Assembly (NCBI GenBank): GCA_022842205.1
Contig: JALHQA010000001.1
Span: 186,001-250,000, forward strand
Source of the DNA: Hyphomicrobiales bacterium
GTDB lineage: Bacteria > Pseudomonadota > Alphaproteobacteria > Rhizobiales > Methylopilaceae
Reading direction: 5' to 3'
Length of the DNA: 64,000 nucleotides
Of the stretch, positions 24,992-33,400 are shown piece after piece. The notes under the pieces are model-generated. The model saw only the letters and a program-made list of their open reading frames with translations. It made no database searches and had not been told where the DNA came from. Within the stretch, counting starts at the first letter, position 1, and each line of letters opens with the position of its first letter. A program made the position numbers and the translations under genes.

Positions 24992-26730
24992 TGGCCAAGA
25001 GCGACTTCATCGTACTTGTCGACGACGGACCGGACCGGCGGCCGGCATCGCCTGCGCCGCGCTGGAAGGTCGCCGTCATCGACGATGACCTTGCCGTGCA
25101 TTCCGGCACGCGCTTTGCCTTGCAGGACTATCAGCTGCACGGCCGCAGGCTCGAGCTTCTGTTCGCCAAGTCCGCCAAGGAAGGCCGCGCGCTTCTGCAG
25201 GCGCATCCGGATATCGCCGTCGTGCTGCTCGATGTCGTCATGGAGAACGATGCGGCCGGTCTCGATCTCGTTGGCTACATCCGCGACGAGTTGAAGAACG
25301 AGACGACGCGTATCATCCTGCGCACCGGCCAGCCGGGCCAGGCGCCGGAGCGCCGCGTCATCGTCGATTACGACATCAACGACTACAAGGCGAAAACCGA
25401 ACTCACCGCCGACAAGCTGTTCACCACGATCACCGCGGCACTGCGCAGCTACGAGCAGCTGAAGCGGCTCGTCGAGACGCGGCGCGGGCTAGAGATCATC
25501 GTCGAGGCCGCCTCGGACATATTCGACTCGGGCTCGCTGCAGCGGTTTTCGGAAGGTGTACTGACGCAGCTTTCCTCGCTTATCGACGCCGATTGCGCGG
25601 GCATGCTGGTTCTGCGCGAGGAAAGCGACAACACCGACTACCGGGTTCTCGCCGGCTCCGGCAGCTACCGCGACCTCGCCACGACCGAAGGCCGCGCCGC
25701 CATCGGCCGCGATCTGGGCGAACTCATCGAGAAGGCGTTTACCGAAAGAAAGCACGCTTTTCTCGACGGCCGGACGCTGCTGTATCTACGGACAGCAAGC
25801 GGCCGCGAGATCGTCGTGCTGATCGACGCGCAGAAGCATCTGTCCGACACCGACCGCGCGCTCGTCGAAGTGTTCTGCGGACGCCTCGCCATCGCCTTCG
25901 ACAATATCTCGCTTTACGAGCAGCTGCAGGAAGCCAACGCCTCGCTCGAAGAGCGTGTAAAGACGCGTACACGCGAGCTCAGCGCGGCGAACGATCGTCT
26001 GCAGACCCAGTGGTCGCAACTGCGCAACGCCGCCGCCTTCAAGAGCGAGGTTCTGGGCACGGTCGCGCACGACCTCAAGAACCCGCTCGCCGTCGTTCTC
26101 GGCCGCGCCGAAATGCTGAGCAACTTTCTGGCCGTGTCGCCCCTTCCCGCCGAACAGGCGGAAGCGCAGATCGGCCATATCCGCAAGGCCGTGAACCGCC
26201 TGATCGGCATGGTCGACAGCCTGATCGGCGATGCGATGAAGGATGCGGACGACATCGTGCTGCGGCCGGAAACGCTGGATCTCGCCAGGATCGTCGGCGA
26301 GGTCGTCGATGCCAACCGCACGCTCGCCGAGCGCAAGGAACAGGACATCCGGCTTTCCATTCCGTCCGGCATTACCGGCTGGGGCGATCCGGACCGCCTG
26401 CGCGAGGCGCTCGACAACGTCGTCTCGAACGCCGTCAAATACAGCCCGATCAAGGGCGAGGTGCTGGTCGAAGTGGCAAACGATGCGGCCGGCACGACAA
26501 TCAGCGTGTCCGATTCAGGTCCCGGCATGTCGCCGGAGGACGAGAGCCGGCTGTTCGGCCGCTTCCAGCGTCTGTCGGCCAAGCCGACCGGCGGCGAAAC
26601 CTCAACCGGTCTTGGGCTCCACATTGTCAAGCGCATCGTGGATTTGCATGGCGGGGCCATCCTGGTCGATAAGGGGCCCCTGGGCGGGGCGCGCTTTTCC
26701 ATTTCCCTGCCCGCGCAACGAGTTACATGA
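24991..26730 (+). CDS. Receiver-DUF3369-histidine kinase
   Basis: About 579 residues, no membrane segments. An N-terminal receiver domain (VAVIDDDLAVHSGTRFAL, phospho-acceptor D81 in LLDVVMENDA, LRTGQPGQAPE) is followed by DUF3369 (LRSYEQLKRLVETRRGLEII, SSLIDADCAGMLVLREES), a GAF-like sensor. Then come a short coiled coil (EERVKTRTRELSAANDRL) and a kinase core with VAHDLKNPLAVV (H360), NVVSNAVKYSP, SDSGPGMSPEDE and TGLGLHIVKRI. It likely senses a cytoplasmic signal and is itself modulated through its receiver domain. The OmpR-type partner starts at the stop codon (ATGA overlap). The signal is unknown. Confidence 0.9.
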   Translation: MAKSDFIVLVDDGPDRRPASPAPRWKVAVIDDDLAVHSGTRFALQDYQLHGRRLELLFAKSAKEGRALLQAHPDIAVVLLDVVMENDAAGLDLVGYIRDELKNETTRIILRTGQPGQAPERRVIVDYDINDYKAKTELTADKLFTTITAALRSYEQLKRLVETRRGLEIIVEAASDIFDSGSLQRFSEGVLTQLSSLIDADCAGMLVLREESDNTDYRVLAGSGSYRDLATTEGRAAIGRDLGELIEKAFTERKHAFLDGRTLLYLRTASGREIVVLIDAQKHLSDTDRALVEVFCGRLAIAFDNISLYEQLQEANASLEERVKTRTRELSAANDRLQTQWSQLRNAAAFKSEVLGTVAHDLKNPLAVVLGRAEMLSNFLAVSPLPAEQAEAQIGHIRKAVNRLIGMVDSLIGDAMKDADDIVLRPETLDLARIVGEVVDANRTLAERKEQDIRLSIPSGITGWGDPDRLREALDNVVSNAVKYSPIKGEVLVEVANDAAGTTISVSDSGPGMSPEDESRLFGRFQRLSAKPTGGETSTGLGLHIVKRIVDLHGGAILVDKGPLGGARFSISLPAQRVT

Positions 26731-27458
26731 GCCAGGCTGCAAGTCATAAGATCGTGGTCGTCGACGACGAGGCAGAAGCCCGGGAAATGATCGGCGATTA
26801 CCTGAAGCTCCAGGGCTTCACGGTCACGCTGTGCGACGGCGGCCCGTCGCTGCGCGCGCTCGTGAAGAAAGAAACACCCGATCTCGTCGTGCTCGATCTG
26901 AACATGCCGGAGGAAGACGGCCTGTCGCTCGTGCGTTTCCTGAAACAGGAAAAGCCGCGCGTGCCGATCATCATGCTGACGGCGACGGCCAGCCCGATCG
27001 ACCGCGTGGTCGGCCTCGAACTCGGCGCCGACGACTATCTCGCAAAACCCGCCGAACTGCGCGAACTCCTCGCCCGTATCCGCTCGGTTCTGCGCCGGAG
27101 CGCCGGTGGCGGCAGCCCTTCCGGCGCGGCCAATCCGGGCGAGACGGTCAAGATCGGCACCAAATGGCTCGATCTTGCGGGCCGTACCCTGCGCGACGAG
27201 AACGGCAAGGAACACGCCCTCACGAACTCGGAATTCACCCTGCTGAAGGCCTTTGCCGACCACCCGAAACGGGTGCTGTCGCGCGAGCGCCTGCTCGATC
27301 TGGCCAATGCCCGCGACGCCGACGCCTTCGACCGCGCGATCGACGTCAGAATCACCCGTATCCGCAAGAAGATAGAGCCGGATCCCAGCAATCCGCGCGT
27401 CATCCGCACCGTCCGCGGCGCCGGATATGTCTTCTCGCCCGACGAAAAGGACATCTGA
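26727..27458 (+). CDS. OmpR-family response regulator
   Basis: 243 residues, 4-base overlap with the upstream kinase, hence its likely partner. Receiver: KIVVVDDEAEAREMIGDYL, phospho-acceptor D57 in DLVVLDLNMPEEDG, TATAS switch region and LAKPAELRELLARI. Winged helix: LTNSEFTLLKAFADHPKRVL, AIDVRITRIRKKIEPDP and TVRGAGYVFSPDE. Its target genes cannot be deduced from the sequence. Two tandem hairpins follow the gene. Confidence 0.94.
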   Translation: MSQAASHKIVVVDDEAEAREMIGDYLKLQGFTVTLCDGGPSLRALVKKETPDLVVLDLNMPEEDGLSLVRFLKQEKPRVPIIMLTATASPIDRVVGLELGADDYLAKPAELRELLARIRSVLRRSAGGGSPSGAANPGETVKIGTKWLDLAGRTLRDENGKEHALTNSEFTLLKAFADHPKRVLSRERLLDLANARDADAFDRAIDVRITRIRKKIEPDPSNPRVIRTVRGAGYVFSPDEKDI

Positions 27459-27477
27459 ACCGCCAGTTCCGACCGAT

Positions 27478-27534
27478 TGTTTCGTCCCCGCCCGCCCGAC
27501 GAAACATTTGCCGAAATGTGGAAACCGCATTTCG
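27478..27534 (+). terminator. Two tandem inverted repeats after the response regulator
   Basis: First: TGTTTCGTC / GACGAAACA with an 11-base C/G loop (27478-27506). Second: CGAAATG / CATTTCG with a 9-base loop (27512-27534). Only short T-tracts follow, so they may be a weak terminator, transcript stabilisers or a bidirectional protein-binding region. They lie in the 164-base gap before the next gene. Confidence 0.4.
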
Positions 27535-27622
27535 CAAGCGGCGCAAAACGGCGGAAACGGACCCCCCTTAAAACCAGTCCCATCGAACGGGGCCGCTCAA
27601 GACGGCCGAGGGAGACGGGACA

Positions 27623-28009
27623 ATGAATACGCGGACCAAAAACTCGCTGGTGCAGGCAGCCGCCCTGTCGGCGATTTGGGTTGTTGCGTCGACATTCGCC
27701 GGCCAGACGGCCACGGCGAAGATTGAAACCCGCCATCCCGACAAGGTTGTCGCCACGGCATTTCAGGTTCTTGAGCAGTCGGGTCAGTACACATCGGCCC
27801 GCCACGAGACCGGCGCCGCCAAGGGCGACCTTCAGGTTCAGACCCCGGCCTGCACCGGCCAGGCCTGGCCCTACATCACCAGCGAATGCCTGACGGGAAA
27901 GACCCCCGCCCGACAGGTTTCGCGCACGATCACGATCGAAAAGCGTACCGGCGAAGCGGGCTCCGTCCTCGTTCGCGTCGCCGCCGAGCCGCAAATGGCG
28001 GCCCGGTAA
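27623..28009 (+). CDS. Small exported protein of unknown function
   Basis: 128 residues; the ATG follows GGGAGACGGGACA. Signal peptide: basic start MNTRTKNSLVQ, hydrophobic AAALSAIWVVASTFAG, cleavage likely after TATA or nearby. The mature part has one Cys pair (PACTGQAWPYITSECLTGK) that could form a disulphide, and a short beta-like end (SRTITIEKRTGEAGSVLVRV). I do not recognise a family. It lies between two sensory gene pairs, with no sign that it belongs to either. Confidence 0.65.
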   Translation: MNTRTKNSLVQAAALSAIWVVASTFAGQTATAKIETRHPDKVVATAFQVLEQSGQYTSARHETGAAKGDLQVQTPACTGQAWPYITSECLTGKTPARQVSRTITIEKRTGEAGSVLVRVAAEPQMAAR

Positions 28010-28326
28010 AGGAAATTCGCGGGCCGCAGGGTCCGCGCAATGAAAAGAAAAAGACGAACATGAACATGGACCTGGAAGCATCTGTCTCAGCTTTCGCTGC
28101 CCCGGCGAATGTAGGTGCCACAGGTCTCGTGTTCGGAAATGTGCTCGGAAACCATGCCGGCTTTGCCCTCGGTACCGGCGGTTTCAAAGAGCATGCTGGT
28201 GAGCCTGCCCCGGCTTCCCCCCCACCCCCCCCGCCGGGGCAGGCCCCCACCAGCTTCATGTCCCATCCGCCCGGGTATCCCCCCGGGCGTTTGGGCGTTT
28301 AGACGCCGCGATCCGGGGGGACCGCA
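28010..28326. other. Gene-poor gap of 317 bases before the large sensor kinase
   Basis: I see no convincing gene. An 80-codon plus-strand frame from 28060 starts MNMDLEASVSAFAAP and ends in a proline-rich tail encoded by a C-rich run near 28220-28240; it has no good ribosome-binding site and looks non-coding. A GC hairpin, CGCCCGGG / CCCGGGCG (28268-28289), followed by TTT may be a weak terminator for the exported-protein transcript. Confidence 0.4.
28268..28292 (+). terminator. Possible terminator upstream of the sensor kinase
   Basis: Eight-base stem CGCCCGGG / CCCGGGCG with a 6-base loop, then TTT. The T-tract is short, so efficiency is doubtful. Confidence 0.4.
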
Positions 28327-30744
28327 GTGCTCACCAACAGCTTCCTGGACGATCTCGAGGCAGAAGACGCCCACGGCGCCGCCCGCAACCCTGGGCCGCG
28401 CCTAGTTGCAACCGGCCCTGCCGCGAGCGAAGGTGCGCGCCGGGGTATTGGCATGCGTATCGGGCCCAAGATTTTCCTGGTCGGCGCGATTCCGATTCTG
28501 ATCGCAGCGCTCATTGCGCTTGCGGCATGGATACTGCTCGGCCAGGCGGACCGCGCGCGCCAGGGCGCCGTGCTCGCCGGTGCTTTCTACCGCAATCTCA
28601 GCCTCGCGGTTGCCGCGCGCGACGACTACGTCAAGGCACAGCCGAGCGAACGGCCCGGCCATCATTACAGTTTCGCCAGCTATTCCAACCAGGCGTGGAA
28701 TGACATGAACGCGCTGATCGCCTTCGCCGGCGATCGCGCGCAGACATCCGCCATCGACGAGGGCCGTGACGCGCTCAGCCTCTTCATGCGCCGCATGGCG
28801 GAATATGTACAGGCGACGGAACGCAATGACGCCGCGGCCAGGAACATGGCGGACCGTGCCGCGCGCCTGATTGCGCTGACCGACCAGGCCCGCGCCCGAC
28901 AGCACACGTCCAACAACGACATCATGACATCGCTCACAGAGCGTGACCTGCGTGTGCGCTTCGCGCGCGACATTGTCGACAAGGCCAATCAGCTTTCAGG
29001 CGCCATCGCCGCCGTCGAGCTCCACCTGGCGCATCGCGGCGATGCGACGGAGCGAGACCGCCTTCTTGCCGCGCTGTCGGTGCACGCGGACGGTCTTGCA
29101 ACCTTCCTGAAAGAGTCAGGGCGCGAGAAGACCGCGGCCGAGCTTCCCGCTCTTGTCGCATCCTACGAGGCCGCCGTACGCGCGGGATCGAACGCGCCCG
29201 AGCGTACGGCGCTTTCCACATGGAACGACCGGCAGCTGAAAATACATTCAAGCGAGCGCGGCAAGCTGCACGACGAAGTTGCGAGCCTTCTGAACTATTC
29301 GGTGCAGGCAAACGAGATCGATCAGACCACGCAGAACGTCGCGATCGAAACTCTGAAACTGGCGCAGGCCACGTCGAACGCATTGGCCAATCGCGACCCG
29401 GCCGCCACCGAGGATATCCTGAAAAAGAGCGCGCAGCTCTCCCAGACAGTCGCGACGCTTCCGATCTCGCCCCTCATCCAGACCGAAATGGTCGATGCCA
29501 TCGACCAGTGGCGCAAGGCGCTTACGGGATCGGGCGAGGCGCTGAGCACGCAGAACGAGATGATCGCGGACATGAATCGCACCGCGACGTCCATGCTCGA
29601 ACGTGCGCGCGCGCTGAACGACATGTTCACGCGGTTCGCCGATCGCATCGGCGATCTCGTCCGCAAGATCCTCGTTTTCGGTGCGATCACCGGTCTGCTG
29701 CTCGGTGCGATCCTCGCCTTCTATGTGGCGCGCTCGATCACCAACCCGCTCGGCCGCCTGAAGACGCGCATGATGGAGCTCGCAAACGATCCGTTCGCCG
29801 GCCCTGTCGCCGAAGGCGAGAGGCGCGACGAACTGGGCGAGATGGCGCGCGCCGCCAATTTCTTTGTCACCGAGATCGGCCGCCGCGAACATGCGCTTCG
29901 CCGGGCAAAGGAACGTGCGGACACCGCGCTGGCGGATCTCCGGCAGACGCAGGACGATCTCATCCAGTATGAAAAGCTTGCCTCGCTCGGGCAGCTCGTG
30001 GCCGGCGTCGCGCACGAGATCAACACACCCGTCGGCATTGCATTGACGACTGCCAGCTCGATGAGCGCCGAAGCGAAAGAGTTCTCGGACTCCGCAAGTT
30101 CGGGCACCCTGCTCCGTTCGCAATTCGACCGCTTCGTGGCACGCATCGCCGAAGGCTCACAGCTCCTGCAGACCAATCTCAACCGCGCGGCCGAACTGGT
30201 CTACAGCTTCAAACAGGTCGCCGTCGACCAGACCAGCGGCGACCGCCGCACGTTCGCGCTCGACGCATGGCTGGCCGAGCTCCTTACCTCGCTCGGACCG
30301 GTTCTCCGGCGGTCAGGCCACGAGGTAACGCTCGAATGTCCGGAGGGTCTGACGATGGACACCTATCCCGGCGCCCTCGCTCAGGTCTTTACAAATCTCG
30401 TCATGAACGCCGTCTCGCATGCGTATGACGAAGATCAGGCCGGCTACATGAAGCTGCAGGTCGAGAAATCAAGGCCGGGATGGCTGCGCTTCACGTTCTC
30501 CGACGACGGCCGCGGCATTCCCGCCGACAATCATGAGAAGATTTTCGAACCGTTCTTCACCACGGGCCGCGCCAGCGGCTCGACCGGCCTTGGCCTGCAC
30601 ATCGTCTATAACCTCGTGGCCAACAGCCTGCAGGGCAATATCCACCTTGAAAGCGAGGTCGGACGCGGCACGACATTCATCATCGACCTGCCGCAAAGCA
30701 TCGCTCACGCCGCGGCCAACCAGAAACATTTCGCTACCGCCTGA
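28327..30744 (+). CDS. Membrane sensor histidine kinase with HAMP domain
   Basis: 805 residues from GTG 28327, which follows GGGGGGACCGCA. ATG 28453 (MRIGPKIFLVG) is an alternative that starts at the first membrane helix. Layout: helix 1 around residues 45-70 (LVGAIPILIAALIALAAWIL), then a long mostly helical periplasmic sensor to about residue 445. Helix 2 (ILVFGAITGLLLGAILAFYV), a HAMP linker (ITNPLGRLKTRMMELAND) and a coiled coil follow. The kinase core has VAGVAHEINTPVG (H563), NLVMNAVSHAYDE, SDDGRGIPADNHE, FTTGRASGSTGLGLHIVYNL. The HEINTP kinase type often works with signals at the envelope. There is no response-regulator gene alongside; a solute-binding protein gene follows after 8 bases. 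Confidence 0.92.
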   Translation: MLTNSFLDDLEAEDAHGAARNPGPRLVATGPAASEGARRGIGMRIGPKIFLVGAIPILIAALIALAAWILLGQADRARQGAVLAGAFYRNLSLAVAARDDYVKAQPSERPGHHYSFASYSNQAWNDMNALIAFAGDRAQTSAIDEGRDALSLFMRRMAEYVQATERNDAAARNMADRAARLIALTDQARARQHTSNNDIMTSLTERDLRVRFARDIVDKANQLSGAIAAVELHLAHRGDATERDRLLAALSVHADGLATFLKESGREKTAAELPALVASYEAAVRAGSNAPERTALSTWNDRQLKIHSSERGKLHDEVASLLNYSVQANEIDQTTQNVAIETLKLAQATSNALANRDPAATEDILKKSAQLSQTVATLPISPLIQTEMVDAIDQWRKALTGSGEALSTQNEMIADMNRTATSMLERARALNDMFTRFADRIGDLVRKILVFGAITGLLLGAILAFYVARSITNPLGRLKTRMMELANDPFAGPVAEGERRDELGEMARAANFFVTEIGRREHALRRAKERADTALADLRQTQDDLIQYEKLASLGQLVAGVAHEINTPVGIALTTASSMSAEAKEFSDSASSGTLLRSQFDRFVARIAEGSQLLQTNLNRAAELVYSFKQVAVDQTSGDRRTFALDAWLAELLTSLGPVLRRSGHEVTLECPEGLTMDTYPGALAQVFTNLVMNAVSHAYDEDQAGYMKLQVEKSRPGWLRFTFSDDGRGIPADNHEKIFEPFFTTGRASGSTGLGLHIVYNLVANSLQGNIHLESEVGRGTTFIIDLPQSIAHAAANQKHFATA

Positions 30745-30752
30745 GGGACGTC

Positions 30753-32345
30753 ATGCTCAAATCCGTGCTTTGCATCAGCGCGATCTGCGCCGCGCTGTCC
30801 TTCCCGGCGAACGCCCAGACGCTCGTTTTCTGCTCGGAAGGCAATCCCGAAGCGATCAACCCGCAGATCGTAACCACAACCACCGGCATGAATGCGGGGC
30901 GGCCTATTTTCAACAATCTCGTCGAGTTCGAACCCGGATCGACGAACATCCGCCCTTCGCTCGCCGAAAGCTGGACGATCTCGCCGGACGGCACGGAATA
31001 TGTGTTCAGGCTTCGGTCGGGCGTTAAGTTTCACGCCAGCGAGCGTTTCACGCCGACGCGCACGATGAACGCGGACGACGTTCTGTTCTCGCTGGAGCGG
31101 CAGTGGAAGGAAAACCATCCCTACCACAACATTTCCGGCGCGAAGTACGACTACTTCAAGGATATCGGCATGCCCGATATCCTGAAAAGCATCGAAAAGA
31201 TCGACGATATGACGGTGCGCATCGTATTGACGCGCGCCGAAGCTCCCTTCCTTGCCAATCTGGCGATGGACTTCAACGTGGTGCATTCGGCGGAGTACGC
31301 GTCGAAGATGCTCGACCAGGGAACGCCGGAGAGACTCGACCTCGAACCGGTTGGCACCGGCCCGTTCCAGTTCGTTTCCTGGCAGAGGGATGTCGCGATC
31401 CGCTATCGCGCCTTCCCGGATTACTGGGCAGGCAAGCAGCCGATCGAAACGCTCGTCTTCTCGATCACGCCGAACCCGGCCGTACGCCTGACCAAGCTGA
31501 AGGCCGGCGAATGCCATGTCATGGCATTTCCCGACCCGCACGATGTCGGCAAGATCGAGGGCGATCCGAGTCTCACCCTGATGAGCCAGGAAGGGCTCAA
31601 CATCGGCTATCTCTCGCTCAACGTCACGAAGCCGCCGCTCGATGATGTGCGCGTTCGCCGCGCCATCAATCTCGCGGTCGACAAGGAGTCGATTCTCGAA
31701 GCTGTCTATCGCGGCGCGGGCGTCATCGCCAAGAACCCGATCCCTCCGACGATGTGGTCCTACAACGACGACATCAAGGATTATCCCTACGACGTCGAGG
31801 CCGCACGGAAGCTGATGAAGGAAGCAGGCCTGCCGCAGGGCTTCGAGACCGAAATCTGGTATATGCCGGTCAGCCGTGCGTACAATCCGGACGGCAAACG
31901 CATTGCCGAACTCATACAGACCGATCTTGCGCAGATCGGCATCACAGTCCGCCTCGTGACCTATCCCTGGGAAGCATACCGCACGCGTCTGCAGGACGGC
32001 GAGGCACCGATGGCGCTCTATGGCTGGACCGGCGACAACGGCGACCCCGACAACTTCCTCAACGTCCTGCTCGGCTGCACGGCGGCTCGCATCGGCGGAA
32101 ACAATGTCGCGAAATGGTGCGACCGCGAATATGACGGGCTGATCACCAGGGCCAAGCAGACATCCGACCGGGCGGAACGCATCGCGCTTTATCGAAAGGC
32201 GCAGGAGATCGTCAAGCGCGAGGCACCGTGGGTTCCGATCGCCCATTCGGTGGTCTTCACCGGCGCGCGCAAAAACGTCCGCAACTACAAGATGGACCCG
32301 CTCGGGCGCCATCCGTTCGAGGGCGTGGGACTCGCCGACGACTAG
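30753..32345 (+). CDS. Peptide/solute-binding protein, DppA/OppA type (SBP_bac_5)
   Basis: 530 residues with a signal peptide (SVLCISAICAALSFPANAQT, cleavage after NAQ or nearby). Family 5 periplasmic binding protein: TLVFCSEGNPEAINPQIV, NNLVEFEPGSTNIRPSLAES, YVFRLRSGVKFH, VGTGPFQFVSWQRDVAIRYR, LAVDKESILEAVYRGAG and AHSVVFTGARKNVRNYKMDP. These match the DppA-like pattern for di- or oligopeptides, heme or nickel complexes. No permease or ATPase genes accompany it. It follows a membrane kinase by 8 bases, which suggests it may present a ligand to that kinase rather than, or as well as, to a transporter. Confidence 0.93.
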   Translation: MLKSVLCISAICAALSFPANAQTLVFCSEGNPEAINPQIVTTTTGMNAGRPIFNNLVEFEPGSTNIRPSLAESWTISPDGTEYVFRLRSGVKFHASERFTPTRTMNADDVLFSLERQWKENHPYHNISGAKYDYFKDIGMPDILKSIEKIDDMTVRIVLTRAEAPFLANLAMDFNVVHSAEYASKMLDQGTPERLDLEPVGTGPFQFVSWQRDVAIRYRAFPDYWAGKQPIETLVFSITPNPAVRLTKLKAGECHVMAFPDPHDVGKIEGDPSLTLMSQEGLNIGYLSLNVTKPPLDDVRVRRAINLAVDKESILEAVYRGAGVIAKNPIPPTMWSYNDDIKDYPYDVEAARKLMKEAGLPQGFETEIWYMPVSRAYNPDGKRIAELIQTDLAQIGITVRLVTYPWEAYRTRLQDGEAPMALYGWTGDNGDPDNFLNVLLGCTAARIGGNNVAKWCDREYDGLITRAKQTSDRAERIALYRKAQEIVKREAPWVPIAHSVVFTGARKNVRNYKMDPLGRHPFEGVGLADD

Positions 32346-32404
32346 GCATCTTGAGTCTTCCGTTCCGAGCCCCATCTGCCCAGAGGGGGGCCGACAGGAG
32401 TTCA

Positions 32405-32833
32405 ATGATGAAGACCCAAGGTTCAGCCGTCTGGTCGGGCGGCATCAAGGATGGCAAGGGCGCCATTTCCACGAAAAGCGGCGCGCTGAAAGACTATCCC
32501 TATGGCTTTGCCAGCCGCTTCGAAGGCAAGCCCGGCACGAATCCCGAAGAACTGATCGGCGCGGCACATGCCGGATGCTTCACCATGGCGCTCTCGCTTA
32601 TACTGGGCGAAGCCAAGCTGACGGCGGAGCGAATGGAAACAACCGCCGATGTGACGCTGGACAAGGTCGCCGACGGATTTTCCATAACCTCGGTTCATCT
32701 CACGCTGAAAGCGAAGATCCCTGGCGCAACGAAGGAGCAGTTCGAGGAGCTGGCCGGCAAGGCAAAAGCCGGGTGTCCGGTGTCGAAACTGCTGAATGCG
32801 GAGATCACACTCGATACGACGCTCGAGAGCTGA
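32405..32833 (+). CDS. OsmC/Ohr family peroxiredoxin-like protein
   Basis: 142 residues; ATG 32405 (or the next codon, also ATG) follows GACAGGAGTTCA. The catalytic cysteines are in ELIGAAHAGCFTMALSLIL and KAKAGCPVSKLLNAEI, the classic OsmC spacing. These enzymes reduce organic hydroperoxides and act in osmotic and oxidative stress. The pattern GTNPEELIGAAHAGC marks OsmC rather than Ohr. The stop directly abuts the convergent GDYXXLXY gene. Confidence 0.93.
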   Translation: MMKTQGSAVWSGGIKDGKGAISTKSGALKDYPYGFASRFEGKPGTNPEELIGAAHAGCFTMALSLILGEAKLTAERMETTADVTLDKVADGFSITSVHLTLKAKIPGATKEQFEELAGKAKAGCPVSKLLNAEITLDTTLES

Positions 32834-33400
32834 TCAGAGCAGGCTTTCTTCGTATTTGATTTCGCCATCGACGCGCAGACGCTTCAGCATCGCGCGCCCG
32901 GATTCGGAGAGGACCGCATCGATCTCGACACGCTGATCGTTCCTCAGCGTCTCGAGCGCGCGGCCCTCGCCTTCCGGCACGAAGAACTTCTCGAGATTGT
33001 AGTCGGCACTCAGGATCGCGCACGCCGGCTCCGCGCAGTTCGCGGGACGCGATAGGTTCGTGACGGTGCCGAGTATGGACGTGGCGTTCTCGGGTTTCGC
33101 CCGGTGCAGCGCCACCGGTTCCCATGTCTCGCCGTGCTGCGCCAGCTCGACATAAACCGGATCGCCCCAGCCGAAATCGTCGTCTCCGGCAAGATCGGCC
33201 GGCTTCAACGTCGACATCGGATAGGACAGAATGACGTAATCGCCGCGCAGGAAATCGCGCGGATCGACCGGAATGACCGGTAACCGGATCTCCGCGCCGT
33301 TCGCCAGAAGGCTGGCGCGCGCGACAAGCATATAGCCGAGCAGCCCGGCCTGGACGGCGAACGCGGCAGCGAATCCCCACAGCGGAATCTTGCGGATCAT
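32834..33400 (-). CDS. GDYXXLXY domain membrane-anchored protein
   Basis: 188 residues from the ATG at 33400. One N-terminal membrane helix (PLWGFAAAFAVQAGLLGYML) and then an extracytoplasmic domain. The eponymous motif is RGDYVILSYPMS, preceded by LPVIPVDPRDFL. The family is regularly paired with DUF2157/DUF4401 membrane proteins, as here; function is unknown. The ATG overlaps the upstream DUF2157 stop by 4 bases. It is the last gene of the five-gene run that starts with the CHASE2 cyclase. Confidence 0.88.
   Translation of the reverse strand: MIRKIPLWGFAAAFAVQAGLLGYMLVARASLLANGAEIRLPVIPVDPRDFLRGDYVILSYPMSTLKPADLAGDDDFGWGDPVYVELAQHGETWEPVALHRAKPENATSILGTVTNLSRPANCAEPACAILSADYNLEKFFVPEGEGRALETLRNDQRVEIDAVLSESGRAMLKRLRVDGEIKYEESLL

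Noticed and set aside
28060-28302. 80-codon plus-strand frame with proline-rich tail
   Set aside because: No ribosome-binding site, tail encoded by a C-homopolymer-like run and a hairpin; probably not translated.
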